From Bradyrhizobium sp. 1 (lineage in GTDB: Bacteria; Pseudomonadota; Alphaproteobacteria; Rhizobiales; Xanthobacteraceae), in the NCBI RefSeq assembly GCF_023073315.1, contig NZ_JADPJH010000018.1:248494-312493 (forward strand): a stretch of 64,000 nucleotides of DNA, given 5' to 3'. The position numbers were made by a program, and so were the translations under genes. Numbering within the stretch: position 1 is the stretch's first letter; every line of letters begins with the position of its first letter. Below the pieces are notes generated by a model that had not been told where the DNA came from, made no database searches, and saw only the letters and a program-made list of their open reading frames with translations. Below, piece by piece: positions 16,901 through 26,220 of this stretch.

Positions 16901-17965
16901 CTCCGCCGCCTGCAACACCGCCCCAGCGTTCTTCGACGCAATCCAGAACGCATCAGGCCGCTCGAACAGGAAGTCGGCGTGCAGCCGCAGCGCGGCGCGC
17001 CAGATCGCGAGCGCGCCGGTCACGCCGACGATGGTGACGATCAGCGACACCGTGCCGATGTCGGGGATGATGCCGGTGTGCAGCAGCAGCGTCCGCGTTG
17101 CCGCCATCGGCAGGAAGAAGGCGAGATAGATCACGATCGAATGTTCGCCGCAGAAGCGGAAGAAGTTCAACCACTGCGCGCGCGCGAGCAGGGTGCCCAT
17201 GGTGATGATGGCGCATGCGCCGGCAAAGCCGAGCACGAGCGACACGATTTTCCATTCGCTGGCTCCAACCTCGACCAGCCCGGCATTGACCAGCGCCCAG
17301 GTCGCGAGCGCCGCGAGCGCGAGTGCCGGACGATCGCGGGCGCGATCCGCGAGCGCGAACACATAAGGCGCGAACAGATAGCCCGAATAGAAATAGACGA
17401 AGCGCGCGCAGAACTCGTCGATCGCGGTCCAGCCGGTCGTGATGCGCGCCGTCTCCAGCGCGGCGGCGATGAGCCAGATCGCGGGTGACGGGATTTTGCG
17501 TGTCAATTTTGTGACGACGAAGAAGATCGGCAAGAGGTAGATGAACCAGAGCGTGCCGAACGGCTCGATGAAGGATTCCAGATACAGCAGGCCCGCGTCG
17601 CGCCAGCTCGATTCCGCCGCGAAGGCGGGGGCCTTGAAGCCGAACTGGATTGTCACCCAGACGACATAGAAATAGGCGAAATGCACCACCTTGCGGTCGA
17701 GATAGGTTCGCCAGTCGCGATCGATCACCAGCGGCAGGAACAGGCCCGAGATCAGGAAGAAATCCGGCATCCGGAACGGCTTTGCGAACGCCACCAGGAC
17801 ATGCATGAAACCGGTCTCGCCGGCGGCGAGCTCGACCCCCAGCACCGAATGCATCATCACGACCATGACGATGCAGATGCCCTTGGCGTAGTCGACCCAG
17901 TCGACACGCGCGGCAGCGGAGGTCTTGGTGCCCCCGCTCGCTGCGATTGTGGCTGATGGTGCCAT
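16898..17965 (-). CDS. Acyltransferase family 3 membrane protein
   Basis: A 355-residue polytopic protein with about ten hydrophobic segments. The N-terminal block RVDWVDYAKGICIVMVVMMH carries the histidine typical of acyltransferase family 3 (OafB/OpgC-like), and MPDFFLISGLFLP is the second conserved motif. Such proteins transfer acetyl, succinyl or other acyl groups to surface or secreted glycans in the inner membrane. The target is unknown; the divergent UDP-glucose dehydrogenase gene is a possible, unproven link to polysaccharide. The ATG at 17965 follows GGGAC; an upstream ATG at 18010 is less likely. Confidence 0.82.
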   Translation of the reverse strand: MAPSATIAASGGTKTSAAARVDWVDYAKGICIVMVVMMHSVLGVELAAGETGFMHVLVAFAKPFRMPDFFLISGLFLPLVIDRDWRTYLDRKVVHFAYFYVVWVTIQFGFKAPAFAAESSWRDAGLLYLESFIEPFGTLWFIYLLPIFFVVTKLTRKIPSPAIWLIAAALETARITTGWTAIDEFCARFVYFYSGYLFAPYVFALADRARDRPALALAALATWALVNAGLVEVGASEWKIVSLVLGFAGACAIITMGTLLARAQWLNFFRFCGEHSIVIYLAFFLPMAATRTLLLHTGIIPDIGTVSLIVTIVGVTGALAIWRAALRLHADFLFERPDAFWIASKNAGAVLQAAE

Positions 17966-18159
17966 GATGTCCCGTTTCGAGGCGTGTTCCGCCCGGCCTT
18001 GTGCGGGCATGGGGCAGTGTGGGGCCTTGCGGTTTACGATTTCTTTACCGGTACAATTCGTGTGCCGTTTTTTGCGTGCAGACGGTTCCCTGCCGTCCGG
18101 AAAGTGCTAAACCGCCCCCGGATTGGGGTTTCGTTAACCAAGCTAAAACAGGGTTTTTC

Positions 18160-19476
18160 ATGCGAATCGCGATGATCGGAACGGGCTATGTGGGACTGGT
18201 GTCCGGAGCCTGCTTTGCGGATTTCGGTCACGACGTCATTTGCGTCGACAAGGACGAGAAGAAGATCGCGGCACTTCATCGTGGCGAGATCCCGATTTAC
18301 GAGCCCGGCCTCGATGAGCTGGTTGCAGCCAATGTGAAGGCCAAGCGGCTGGAGTTCACCACCGATCTGTCGAAGCCGGTCGCGGATGCCGATGCCGTGT
18401 TCATCGCGGTCGGCACGCCGTCGCGTCGCGGTGACGGTCACGCCGATCTTTCCTATGTCTACGCCGCCGCGAAAGAGATCGCGCAGTCGCTGTCCGGCTT
18501 CACCGTCGTCGTGACCAAGTCGACCGTGCCCGTAGGCACTGGCGACGAGGTCGAGCGCATCATCCGCGAGGCCAATCCGAAGGCCGACGTCGTCGTCGCC
18601 TCCAATCCTGAATTCCTGCGCGAGGGTGCGGCGATCCGCGATTTCAAGTTCCCCGATCGCGTCGTGGTCGGCACCTCGGACGAGCGTGGCCGCAAGGTGA
18701 TGAGTGACATCTACCGCCCGCTGTCGCTGAACCAGGCGCCGCTGATGTTCACCGCGCGCCGCACCGCCGAGATGATCAAATACGCCGCCAACGCCTTCCT
18801 CGCGACCAAGATCACCTTCATCAACGAAATCGCGGACCTCTCCGAAAAAGTCGGCGCCAACGTGCAGGAGGTCGCGCGCGGCATCGGCCTGGACAACCGC
18901 ATCGGCACAAAATTCTTGCACGCCGGTCCGGGCTTCGGCGGCTCGTGCTTCCCGAAGGACACCAAGGCGCTGATCAAGATCGCGCAGGATTATGACGTCT
19001 CCTTGCGCATCGTCGAATCCGTGCTGGCGGTCAACGAGAACCGCAAGCGCGCGATGGCGCGGAAAGTGAGCCAGGCGCTCGGTGGCTCGCTGCGCGGCAA
19101 GACCGTCGCTGTGCTCGGCCTCACCTTCAAGCCCGACACCGACGACATGCGCGATGCGCCGTCGATCCCGCTGGTCACCGGCCTGATCGACATGGGCGCG
19201 AAGGTGAAAGCCTTCGATCCCGTCGGCATGGAGCAGGCGAAGAGTGAACTGCCCAACATCACCTATTGCGAGGATGCGTATTCCTGCGCGCAAGGCGCCG
19301 ATGCGCTGGTCGTCGTCACCGAATGGACGCAGTTCCGCGGTCTCGATCTCGACCGGCTGAAGAGCATCATGGCCCAGCCCGTCGTGGTCGACCTCCGCAA
19401 CATCTTCAGCCCCGAAGACATGGCCGCGGCCGGCTTCACCTACGAGAGCGTCGGCCGTCCGCCGGCGCAGGGCTGA
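18160..19476 (+). CDS. ugd: UDP-glucose 6-dehydrogenase
   Basis: A 438-residue NAD-dependent enzyme that oxidises UDP-glucose to UDP-glucuronate for exopolysaccharide, capsule or lipopolysaccharide. The NAD-binding site is IGTGYVG at 6-12 (MRIAMIGTGYVGLVSG), the catalytic cysteine is in PGFGGSCFPKDT, and the C-terminal domain has LGLTFKPDTDDMRDAPS. The ATG at 18160 gives the exact family N-terminus; the frame open from 18001 is not family-like. The 194-base gap upstream, shared with the divergent acyltransferase, presumably holds both promoters, but none is clear. Confidence 0.93.
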   Translation: MRIAMIGTGYVGLVSGACFADFGHDVICVDKDEKKIAALHRGEIPIYEPGLDELVAANVKAKRLEFTTDLSKPVADADAVFIAVGTPSRRGDGHADLSYVYAAAKEIAQSLSGFTVVVTKSTVPVGTGDEVERIIREANPKADVVVASNPEFLREGAAIRDFKFPDRVVVGTSDERGRKVMSDIYRPLSLNQAPLMFTARRTAEMIKYAANAFLATKITFINEIADLSEKVGANVQEVARGIGLDNRIGTKFLHAGPGFGGSCFPKDTKALIKIAQDYDVSLRIVESVLAVNENRKRAMARKVSQALGGSLRGKTVAVLGLTFKPDTDDMRDAPSIPLVTGLIDMGAKVKAFDPVGMEQAKSELPNITYCEDAYSCAQGADALVVVTEWTQFRGLDLDRLKSIMAQPVVVDLRNIFSPEDMAAAGFTYESVGRPPAQG

Positions 19477-19489
19477 TAGCCACATACGA

Positions 19490-19610
19490 TTGTCATACCC
19501 CGCGAAGGCGGGGTATCCAGTAACCCCGATCTTCGTGATGATTGGGACCTGAGTTTACTGGATCACCCGCCCCAGTGCGCAATTGCGCACAAGGCGGGTG
19601 ATGACGGGAC
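19490..19610. repeat. Palindromic repeat overlapping the hrpB start
   Basis: TGTCATACCCCGCGAAGGCG opens the element and CAAGGCGGGTGATGACGGG closes it; inside, TATCCAGTAA faces TTACTGGATCA. It resembles 24558-24662 (CATGCCCCGGC..GGGCGATGACAG). The ATG proposed as the hrpB start falls in its right end. Confidence 0.65.
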
Positions 19611-22093
19611 CGAGATACTTGCCCCGCAATTTCGACACGCCCCTCCCGATCGATGCCGTGCTCGACGACCTCTCGCGCACGCTGGAGGCGCATAACGCGG
19701 CCGTGCTGGTGGCCCCGCCGGGCGCCGGCAAGACCACGCGTGTGCCGCTGGCGCTGCTCGATGCGCCCTGGGCAAAAGGCAAAAAGATCATCGTCCTGGA
19801 GCCGCGGCGTATCGCGGCGCGCGCCAGCGCCGACCGCATGGCCAAGTCGCTCGGCGAGCGCACTGGCGAAACGGTGGGCTATCGCGTCCGTTTCGGCTCG
19901 AAAATCTCGCGCGCGACGCGCATCGAGGTGGTGACCGAAGGCATTTTTACGCGCCAGATCCTCGATGATCCCGAACTTTCCGGCATTGCCGCCATCCTGT
20001 TCGACGAATTCCACGAGCGCTCGCTCGATGCCGATATGGGCCTGGCGCTGGCGCGCGATGCGCAACTCGGCCTGCGCGAGGATCTCCGCATCCTCGTGAT
20101 GTCCGCGACACTCGACGGCGCCCGTGTCGGAAAACTTCTGGGTGACGCGCCTGTCGTCGAAAGCGAGGGACGCGCCTTTCCTGTCGAGACGCGCTATCTC
20201 GGCCGCAAGGCGGATGCGCCGATCGAGCGGCAGATGGCGGATGCGATCGCATCTGCGCTGCGCGCCGACAGCGGCTCCGTGCTGGCATTCCTGCCGGGCG
20301 CCGCCGAAATTCGCCGCACCCAGAATTTCCTGGCCGAGCGCGTGCAGGATGCCTCTATCGAGATCGTGCCGCTGTTCGGCGCGCTCGATGCCGCCGTGCA
20401 GGATCGCGCCATCTCGCCCGCACCCAAGGGCATGCGCAAGGTGGTGCTGGCGACCTCGATCGCGGAGACCTCGCTCACGATCGAGGGCGTGCGCATCGTG
20501 GTCGATTCCGGTCTCGCCCGCGTGCCGCGCTACGAGCCCGATATCGGCCTGACGCGGCTCGAGACCGTGCGCGCGGCGCGCGCCGCCGTGGACCAGCGCC
20601 GCGGCCGCGCCGGCCGTACCGAGCCGGGTGTCTGCTACCGGCTCTGGGACGAGCCGCAGACGGCCTCGCTTGCGCCCTATACCCAGCCTGAAATTCTCAG
20701 CGCCGATCTGTCCTCGCTGGTGCTCGATCTCGCGCAATGGGGCGTTGCCGATCCCGCCGCGCTCTCGTTCCTCGATCCGCCGCCGCCGCCGGCCTGGAAG
20801 GAAGCCAAAAGCCTGCTGTCCGAGCTCAACGCGCTCGATGGCGATGGCCGCATCACGGCGGAGGGCAAGAGCCTGCGCGCGCTGGCGCTGCCGCCGCGGC
20901 TGGCGCGCATGATCGTGGATTCGCATCGCGCCGGCGAGGGCGAAGCCGCTGCCGAGATCGCGGCCATCCTCACCGAACGCGGGCTCGGCGGCGACAGCGC
21001 CGATCTCGAGCACCGCCGCGACCAGTTCCGCCGCGACCGTTCGCCACGCGCCGCGAGCGCGCGCGATCTCGCGCGGCGCTGGGCCTCGCAGGTGGCGGCG
21101 TCGGAGAAGGCAGGGGAGCAGGATGATCTCTCGACCGGCCTGATGCTCGCTTACGCCTTCCCGGACCGCGTCGCGCGCAATCGCGGCAACGGCAGTTTCG
21201 TGCTCGCCAATGGCCGCGGCGCGGCGGTGGAGCAGACGTCGTCACTCGCCCGCGCGCCCTATATCGCGATCGGCGAGATGACGGGTACGGCCGCGAGCGG
21301 CCGCATCCTGCTCGCCGCGCAAATTACCCAGGACGAGATCGAGCGGCACTTCGCCGAGCATATCGAGGCGGTCGACGAGATCTCGTTCGACCGTGGTGCG
21401 ATGGCGCTGCGTGCAAGGCGCAAGCGCGCGCTGCACGCGATCACGCTGTCCGAGGCGACACTTGCCGTGTCGCCCTCGGAGGAAACCGCGCGTATCTTCG
21501 CCGATGGATTGATCGCCGCGGGGCTCGACCGGCTGCCCTGGTCGAAGGCCGCAAAACAATGGCGCGACCGCGTGATGTTCCTGCGCAAGGCGGAAGGCGC
21601 GAGCTGGCCTGACCTCACCGACGACGGATTGATCGCGCGGCGCGACGATTGGCTGGTGCCGGCGCTGTACGACAAGATTGCGCTCAAGGACATTTCCGCC
21701 GGCGACCTTTCCGACGCGCTGATGGCGCTGTTGCCCTGGGAGATGCGCGCACGGCTCGACCGCGAGGCGCCGACGCATTTCGAGGCGCCGACCGGCACCG
21801 TGCTTGCGATCGACTACGAGGCCGAGCAGGGGCCGACCATCGCGGTGCGGCTGCAGGAATTGTTCGGCCTCAACACCCATCCGTCGATCGCCGCCGGCAA
21901 GGTGCCGCTGGTGCTGGAGCTGTTGTCGCCCGCCCAGCGCCCGGTCCAGGTGACGCGCGATCTCCCCGGTTTTTGGCGCGGCAGTTACGCGGCCGTGCGC
22001 TCCGACCTGCGTGGCCGCTACCCGCGCCATCCCTGGCCGGAGGACCCGGCAAGCGCGCTGCCGACCCGGCGGGTCAAGCCGCGCGGGACCTGA
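19601..22093 (+). CDS. hrpB: ATP-dependent RNA helicase HrpB
   Basis: An 830-residue DEAH-family helicase. Walker A is APPGAGKTT (38-46), the DEAH-box variant is DEFHERS (ILFDEFHERS), motif III is SATLDG, motif VI is QRRGRAGR, and the HrpB-specific C-terminal domain ends in RYPRHPWPEDP. Its cellular role is poorly known in bacteria. The start is uncertain: the ATG at 19601 lies inside a repeat, while a TTG at 19619 gives MPRNFDTPLPID, closer to the N-terminus I remember for relatives. No partner genes are evident. Confidence 0.9.
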   Translation: MTGPRYLPRNFDTPLPIDAVLDDLSRTLEAHNAAVLVAPPGAGKTTRVPLALLDAPWAKGKKIIVLEPRRIAARASADRMAKSLGERTGETVGYRVRFGSKISRATRIEVVTEGIFTRQILDDPELSGIAAILFDEFHERSLDADMGLALARDAQLGLREDLRILVMSATLDGARVGKLLGDAPVVESEGRAFPVETRYLGRKADAPIERQMADAIASALRADSGSVLAFLPGAAEIRRTQNFLAERVQDASIEIVPLFGALDAAVQDRAISPAPKGMRKVVLATSIAETSLTIEGVRIVVDSGLARVPRYEPDIGLTRLETVRAARAAVDQRRGRAGRTEPGVCYRLWDEPQTASLAPYTQPEILSADLSSLVLDLAQWGVADPAALSFLDPPPPPAWKEAKSLLSELNALDGDGRITAEGKSLRALALPPRLARMIVDSHRAGEGEAAAEIAAILTERGLGGDSADLEHRRDQFRRDRSPRAASARDLARRWASQVAASEKAGEQDDLSTGLMLAYAFPDRVARNRGNGSFVLANGRGAAVEQTSSLARAPYIAIGEMTGTAASGRILLAAQITQDEIERHFAEHIEAVDEISFDRGAMALRARRKRALHAITLSEATLAVSPSEETARIFADGLIAAGLDRLPWSKAAKQWRDRVMFLRKAEGASWPDLTDDGLIARRDDWLVPALYDKIALKDISAGDLSDALMALLPWEMRARLDREAPTHFEAPTGTVLAIDYEAEQGPTIAVRLQELFGLNTHPSIAAGKVPLVLELLSPAQRPVQVTRDLPGFWRGSYAAVRSDLRGRYPRHPWPEDPASALPTRRVKPRGT

Positions 22094-22212
22094 AGCCGCA
22101 TTAACCGTTCGCTCATCCTTTTCGTCAAAATGACACCGGCCCGGCCGCAGCGTCGCTCGCGGTCCGGCGTGTCGCGTGGTGAAGTCGAGCTTTCCGGCTC
22201 GGAAGTGGTGTG

Positions 22213-22725
22213 ATGCGTAACATTATGATCATCGCGGCCGTCATGATCGGCCTCGGCACCTTCATGGCGCAGATGGCGGACAGGATGAGTTCTGCCTCGG
22301 CAACGTCGGTGCCGCGCACGACGGTGGCGGTCGCGACCAACGCGCCGGCCGGCGGCCGCAGCCTCAACATCCCCCGCGACGGCCGCGGTCATTTCCAGAC
22401 CGAGGGCCGGATCGACGGCCAGCGCATCGGCTTCATGATCGACACCGGCGCCTCCGTGGTGGCGCTGAACGAGACCTCCGCCGCCCGCTTTGGCCTCCGC
22501 CCCTCGCGGGGCGACTACAATGCCACCGTCTCCACCGCCAACGGCACCATCAGGGCGGCGCGCACCCGCATCTCCATGCTGGATATCGGCGGCATCGTCG
22601 TGCGCGACGTCGACGCGATGGTGCTGCCGGACGAGGCGCTGTCGGAAAACCTGCTCGGCCTCTCCTTCCTGTCCCGCCTCAAGCGCTTCGAATACGCCAA
22701 CGGGCAGATGGTGCTGGAGCAGTAA
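22213..22725 (+). CDS. Retropepsin-like aspartic protease, TIGR02281 family
   Basis: A 170-residue protein with one N-terminal membrane or signal segment (MRNIMIIAAVMIGLGTFMAQ), then a single-lobed retroviral-type aspartic protease domain. The active site is FMIDTGASVVALN at about 75-87, and the flap and hydrophobic-hydrophobic-Gly motif are LGLSFLSRLKRFEY. It probably works as a dimer at the membrane or in the periplasm; the substrate is unknown. A GTG at 22210 directly precedes the ATG and is an alternative start. Confidence 0.85.
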   Translation: MRNIMIIAAVMIGLGTFMAQMADRMSSASATSVPRTTVAVATNAPAGGRSLNIPRDGRGHFQTEGRIDGQRIGFMIDTGASVVALNETSAARFGLRPSRGDYNATVSTANGTIRAARTRISMLDIGGIVVRDVDAMVLPDEALSENLLGLSFLSRLKRFEYANGQMVLEQ

Positions 22726-22805
22726 AAGCTCATAGTCGCGCCAACTCCGCTGCGTTGCGCCTCCGGCGCAGTTTCACTCGACGAGTCAAAATGATGCGTC
22801 GAACG

Positions 22806-22824
22806 AGCCGGCGTCATGCCGGCT
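22806..22824. other. Hairpin in the gap before the phosphomannomutase gene
   Basis: AGCCGGC-GTCAT-GCCGGCT is a perfect 7-base stem without a following T run. The 294-base gap 22726-23019 also holds CTCGACGAG at about 22778 and a GCGCCTCCGGCGC dyad; no gene or clear promoter was seen in it. Confidence 0.35.
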
Positions 22825-23019
22825 GCGGGCGGCTACTGTGCATGGGGTTGTTTTCCAATATTTTGGCTGGTGCGGGCAAAAGTCTCGCGCTGGGTCGCAT
22901 TTCCCTGTTACCAAACTGCCGCAATTACCATCCATAAGTTGCCGTTCCCACCTTCCGCTGCAGCCCGGCATTCGCTAAGGGGTGCATCAAATCCTGCCCA
23001 TTTTCACGAGACCGTCTCC

Positions 23020-24519
23020 ATGTTTCCCAAGCCGAAATCCGTCTTGTTGCCCAACACCTACGCCTTCGAATCCGAGCCGATGGTGAAGGCCACGGGCTTT
23101 CGCGAGTACGACGCGCGCTGGCTGTTCCAGAAGGAAATCAACCTGATGGGGATCCAGGCGCTCGGCATGGGGCTGGGTGCGCTGATTGCCGAACTCGGCG
23201 TCAAACAGGAGATCGTCACTGGCCACGATTTCCGCGGCTATTCGGCCTCGATCAAATATGCGCTGATCTCCGGCCTGATGGCGGCGGGCTGCAAGGTGCA
23301 CGACATCGGGCTTGCGGTGACGCCGATGGCCTATTTCGCGCAGTTCGATCTCGACGTGCCCTGCTGCGCCATGGTCACGGCCTCGCACAACGACAATGGC
23401 TGGACCGGCGTGAAGATGGGCGCCAACCGTCCGCTGACTTTCGGGCCAGACGAGATGACGCGGCTGAAGGAGATCGTGCTCAACGCCGACTTCAAGAACA
23501 AGGCCGGCGGCTCCTACCAGTTCCACGAGAACTATCCGGCGCGCTACATCGCCGATCTCACCAGCCGTCCGAAGCTGAAGCGCAAGCTCAAGGTCGTCGC
23601 GGCCTGCGGCAACGGCACCGCCGGCGCGTTCGCGCCGCAGGTGCTGGAGGCGATCGGCTGCGAGGTGATCCCGCTCGACACCGAGCTCGACCACACCTTC
23701 CCGAAATACAATCCGAATCCGGAAGACATGGAGATGCTGCACGCGATCCGCGATGCGGTGCTGCATCACAAGGCCGATGTCGGTCTCGGCTTCGACGGTG
23801 ACGGCGACCGCTGCGGCGTCGTCGACAACACCGGCGAGGAGATCTTTGCCGACAAGGTCGGCGTGATGCTGGCGCGCGACATGTCGGCGATCCACAAGGA
23901 CGCCCAGTTCATCGTCGACGTGAAGTCGACCGGCCTGTTCGTCACTGATCCGGTGTTGCAGAAGCAGGGCGCGAAGGTCACCTATTGGAAGACCGGTCAT
24001 TCCTACATGAAGCGCCGCACCCACGAGACGGGCGCGCTCGCCGGCTTCGAGAAGTCGGGCCACTTCTTCTTCAACAAGCCGTATGGACGCGGCTATGACG
24101 ATGGCCTGGTGTCGGCGATCGCGATCTGCGACATGCTCGACCGTGCCCCCGGCAAGTCGATGGCCGATCTGAAGGACGCGCTGCCAAAGACCTGGTCGTC
24201 GCCGACCATGTCGCCGCATTGCGCCGACGAGACCAAATACGGAATCATCGACCAGGTGGTGAAGCATTTTGAAGGCTTGCAGGCGAACGGCGCCAAGATC
24301 GGGGGACAGGCGATCCGGGATCTCGTCACCGTCAACGGTGTGCGCGTCACCGTCGAGGACGGCAGCTGGGGCCTGGTGCGCGCCTCCTCCAACAAGCCCG
24401 AGCTCGTCGTCGTGGTCGAGAGCCCGGTTTCCGAGCAGCGCATGCACGACATGTTCGAGATGGTGAACAGCGTGCTGCGCACGCATCCTGAGGTTGGCGA
24501 GTACAATCAGAAGATCTGA
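23020..24519 (+). CDS. Phosphomannomutase/phosphoglucomutase
   Basis: A 499-residue alpha-D-phosphohexomutase interconverting mannose-6-P and mannose-1-P (and probably glucose phosphates) for sugar nucleotide supply. The phosphoserine loop is VTASHNDNGW with S122, the Mg-binding loop is DGDGDR at 259-264, the sugar-specificity loop is GFEKSGH, and the phosphate-binding site near the C-terminus is VRASSNKPEL. Length and the GFREYDARW N-terminus fit the AlgC/ManB-type bifunctional enzymes. The ATG at 23020 was chosen; the frame to 22816 carries no family sequence. Confidence 0.9.
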   Translation: MFPKPKSVLLPNTYAFESEPMVKATGFREYDARWLFQKEINLMGIQALGMGLGALIAELGVKQEIVTGHDFRGYSASIKYALISGLMAAGCKVHDIGLAVTPMAYFAQFDLDVPCCAMVTASHNDNGWTGVKMGANRPLTFGPDEMTRLKEIVLNADFKNKAGGSYQFHENYPARYIADLTSRPKLKRKLKVVAACGNGTAGAFAPQVLEAIGCEVIPLDTELDHTFPKYNPNPEDMEMLHAIRDAVLHHKADVGLGFDGDGDRCGVVDNTGEEIFADKVGVMLARDMSAIHKDAQFIVDVKSTGLFVTDPVLQKQGAKVTYWKTGHSYMKRRTHETGALAGFEKSGHFFFNKPYGRGYDDGLVSAIAICDMLDRAPGKSMADLKDALPKTWSSPTMSPHCADETKYGIIDQVVKHFEGLQANGAKIGGQAIRDLVTVNGVRVTVEDGSWGLVRASSNKPELVVVVESPVSEQRMHDMFEMVNSVLRTHPEVGEYNQKI

Positions 24520-24527
24520 GGTGATTT

Positions 24528-24554
24528 GAGGAGGGCGTGATCCACGCCTTCCTC
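24528..24554 (+). terminator. Terminator-like hairpin after phosphomannomutase
   Basis: GAGGAGGGCGTG-ATC-CACGCCTTCCTC forms a 12-base stem with one G-T pair, eight bases after the stop. The T run is poor (TCCACT), so termination efficiency is uncertain. Confidence 0.5.
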
Positions 24555-24557
24555 TCC

Positions 24558-24662
24558 ACTGTCATGCCCCGGCTCGACCGGGGCATCCAGGACGCCGCGG
24601 CTTCTTCAATCGCGGGCGTCACGGAGTACTGGATCGTCCGCCTTCGCGGGCGATGACAGCTT
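24558..24662. repeat. Palindromic repeat (TGTCATGCCCCGG..GATGACAG)
   Basis: TGTCATGCCCCGGCTCGACC and GCCTTCGCGGGCGATGACAG are the near-complementary ends of a ~105-base element between convergent genes. Same family as 19490-19610. Confidence 0.65.
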
Positions 24663-24676
24663 TCGTGTGGTGAAAG

Positions 24677-25186
24677 TTACGCAGCCACCACCGCGGGGAT
24701 CGGCAGCGCCGTGACCGATTTGATCTTCTCCATCGCGAAGCGCGAGGTGACGTTCTTCAGCGGCACGGCGCTGATCAGCTTCTTGTAAAAGATGTCGTAG
24801 GCCTGCATGTCCGCGACCACGACGCGCAGCATGTAATCGACATCGCCGGCCATGCGGTAGAACTCCATCACCTCCGGCATCGCGCTGACGGCGTCGGCGA
24901 ACTTCTTCAGCCAGGCGTCGGAATGATCGGAGCTCTCGACCGACACGAATACGGAGATGCCGAGCCCGATCTTGTTCTGGTCGACCAGGGCGACGCGCTT
25001 GATGATCACGCCATCGGCCTCCAGGCGCTGGATGCGCTTCCAGCAGGGGGTCGAGGACAGGCCGACGCGGTCGCCGATCTCGGCGACGGACAGGGAGGCA
25101 TCGTCCTGGAGCACCATCAGGATCTTGCGGTCGATGGCGTCAAGGCGACGGCTGGTCTCGGGGAGTTGGACAGCGAGGTCAGTCAT
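24677..25186 (-). CDS. Lrp/AsnC family transcriptional regulator
   Basis: A 169-residue feast/famine regulator. The N-terminal winged helix-turn-helix spans about 15-70 (RRLDAIDRKILMVLQDDASL, then VGLSSTPCWKRIQRLEADGV), and the RAM ligand-binding domain about 80-155. Proteins with CWKR in the recognition helix resemble Lrp. The ATG at 25186 gives MTDLAVQLPE; the frame open to 25318 is longer but not family-like. A symmetric AT-rich stretch at about 25216-25240 (ATTTCCCTGATATAGAGAAA) could be an autoregulatory site. Target genes are unknown. Confidence 0.88.
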   Translation of the reverse strand: MTDLAVQLPETSRRLDAIDRKILMVLQDDASLSVAEIGDRVGLSSTPCWKRIQRLEADGVIIKRVALVDQNKIGLGISVFVSVESSDHSDAWLKKFADAVSAMPEVMEFYRMAGDVDYMLRVVVADMQAYDIFYKKLISAVPLKNVTSRFAMEKIKSVTALPIPAVVAA

Positions 25187-25283
25187 TTGAAGAACTTTGT
25201 TCCATTTCAGGGGCTGATTTCCCTGATATAGAGAAAATCTTTCCACAGCAAGCCTATAATCTCGGCGTGTCCATGGAATTGCT

Positions 25284-26201
25284 CTAGACGTGGCCACGTA
25301 AAAACTCAGTAACTTCAATGCGTTGTGGCGCGGCTAGGCCACCGCCATGGCGGGTGCATTTCAGTGCCGCGGTGGCCGCGGCGAATCGCAGCGCCTCCCG
25401 TACCCCCGTGCCTTCGGCGAGGCGAAGCGTGAAGGCGCCATGGAAGACATCGCCGGCACCGAGCGTGTCGATGGCCTGAATCGGGAAGGCCGGTGTTTCC
25501 TCCAGATCGCCCGTCTCGTTCAGCCAGATCGTGCCGAGGGGCCCGCGCGTGGCGGCCAGGAAGGCCGGCGTCAGCCCCGCGAGACGCTTCAAAGCCTCGC
25601 CGTCGTCGGCGATTCCGGCCGTCTCCCGCACCTGTTCGCTGGCGAACAGCAGATGCGAGGCCGCGGTCAGCAGGCCGTCCTGCAACGACATCGCGCGATC
25701 GACGCCGACGATGACGGGAATGCCGCGCAGCCGTGCTTCAGTGCAGAGGTCCTGGCAAAAGGAAGCACAGCGGCTTTCGACGAGGACCGCCTGACAATCG
25801 GCGAGCAGGTCGTCGGTGTCGGACAGCTTCATGGTCCACAGAGCGGGATCGCGATAGATGGTCAGTGTCCGTTCGCCAGAGGGCTCGATCATGATCGCGG
25901 AGACCGGCGTCATCAGGTTCGGCATACGCACAATATGTGTCGTGTCGATGCCTTCCGCGGCCATCCGTTCGAGAATGAAGCCGCTCGACGTTTCCCGCGC
26001 ATCGCCCATCGGCCCCGCGAACGCGACGCGGCCGCCGAGCCGCGCAATGGCAATCGCAGCATTGAGCGCGTTGCCGCCGCAGATCTCGGCGAGATGGCTG
26101 GCGTTGGCCTTGCTGCCGCGCGCGGGCACGGCCTCGACCCGAAAGGTGAGGTCGCGCACGGGAATGCCGATGCAGAGGATGCGTGGCGCGATCTCGGCCA
26201 T
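25284..26201 (-). CDS. PfkB family sugar kinase (ribokinase-like)
   Basis: A 305-residue carbohydrate kinase. The N-terminal PfkB motif is ICGGNALNAAIAIARLGG and the C-terminal signature DTLGAGDVFHGAFTL carries the catalytic Asp and the anion hole GAGD. The sugar substrate cannot be told; relatives include ribokinase and 2-keto-3-deoxygluconate kinase. It starts at the ATG at 26201, 19 bases after nudC ends, so the two and the HIT gene upstream may be co-transcribed. Confidence 0.86.
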   Translation of the reverse strand: MAEIAPRILCIGIPVRDLTFRVEAVPARGSKANASHLAEICGGNALNAAIAIARLGGRVAFAGPMGDARETSSGFILERMAAEGIDTTHIVRMPNLMTPVSAIMIEPSGERTLTIYRDPALWTMKLSDTDDLLADCQAVLVESRCASFCQDLCTEARLRGIPVIVGVDRAMSLQDGLLTAASHLLFASEQVRETAGIADDGEALKRLAGLTPAFLAATRGPLGTIWLNETGDLEETPAFPIQAIDTLGAGDVFHGAFTLRLAEGTGVREALRFAAATAALKCTRHGGGLAAPQRIEVTEFLRGHV

Positions 26202-26220
26202 CGACGCTCTCAGCTCAAGC

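Noticed and set aside
18034..19485. 483-codon minus-strand frame
   Set aside because: It is the antisense of the UDP-glucose dehydrogenase gene, whose motifs are intact.
22987..24486. 499-codon minus-strand frame
   Set aside because: Antisense of the phosphomannomutase gene; no recognisable domain.
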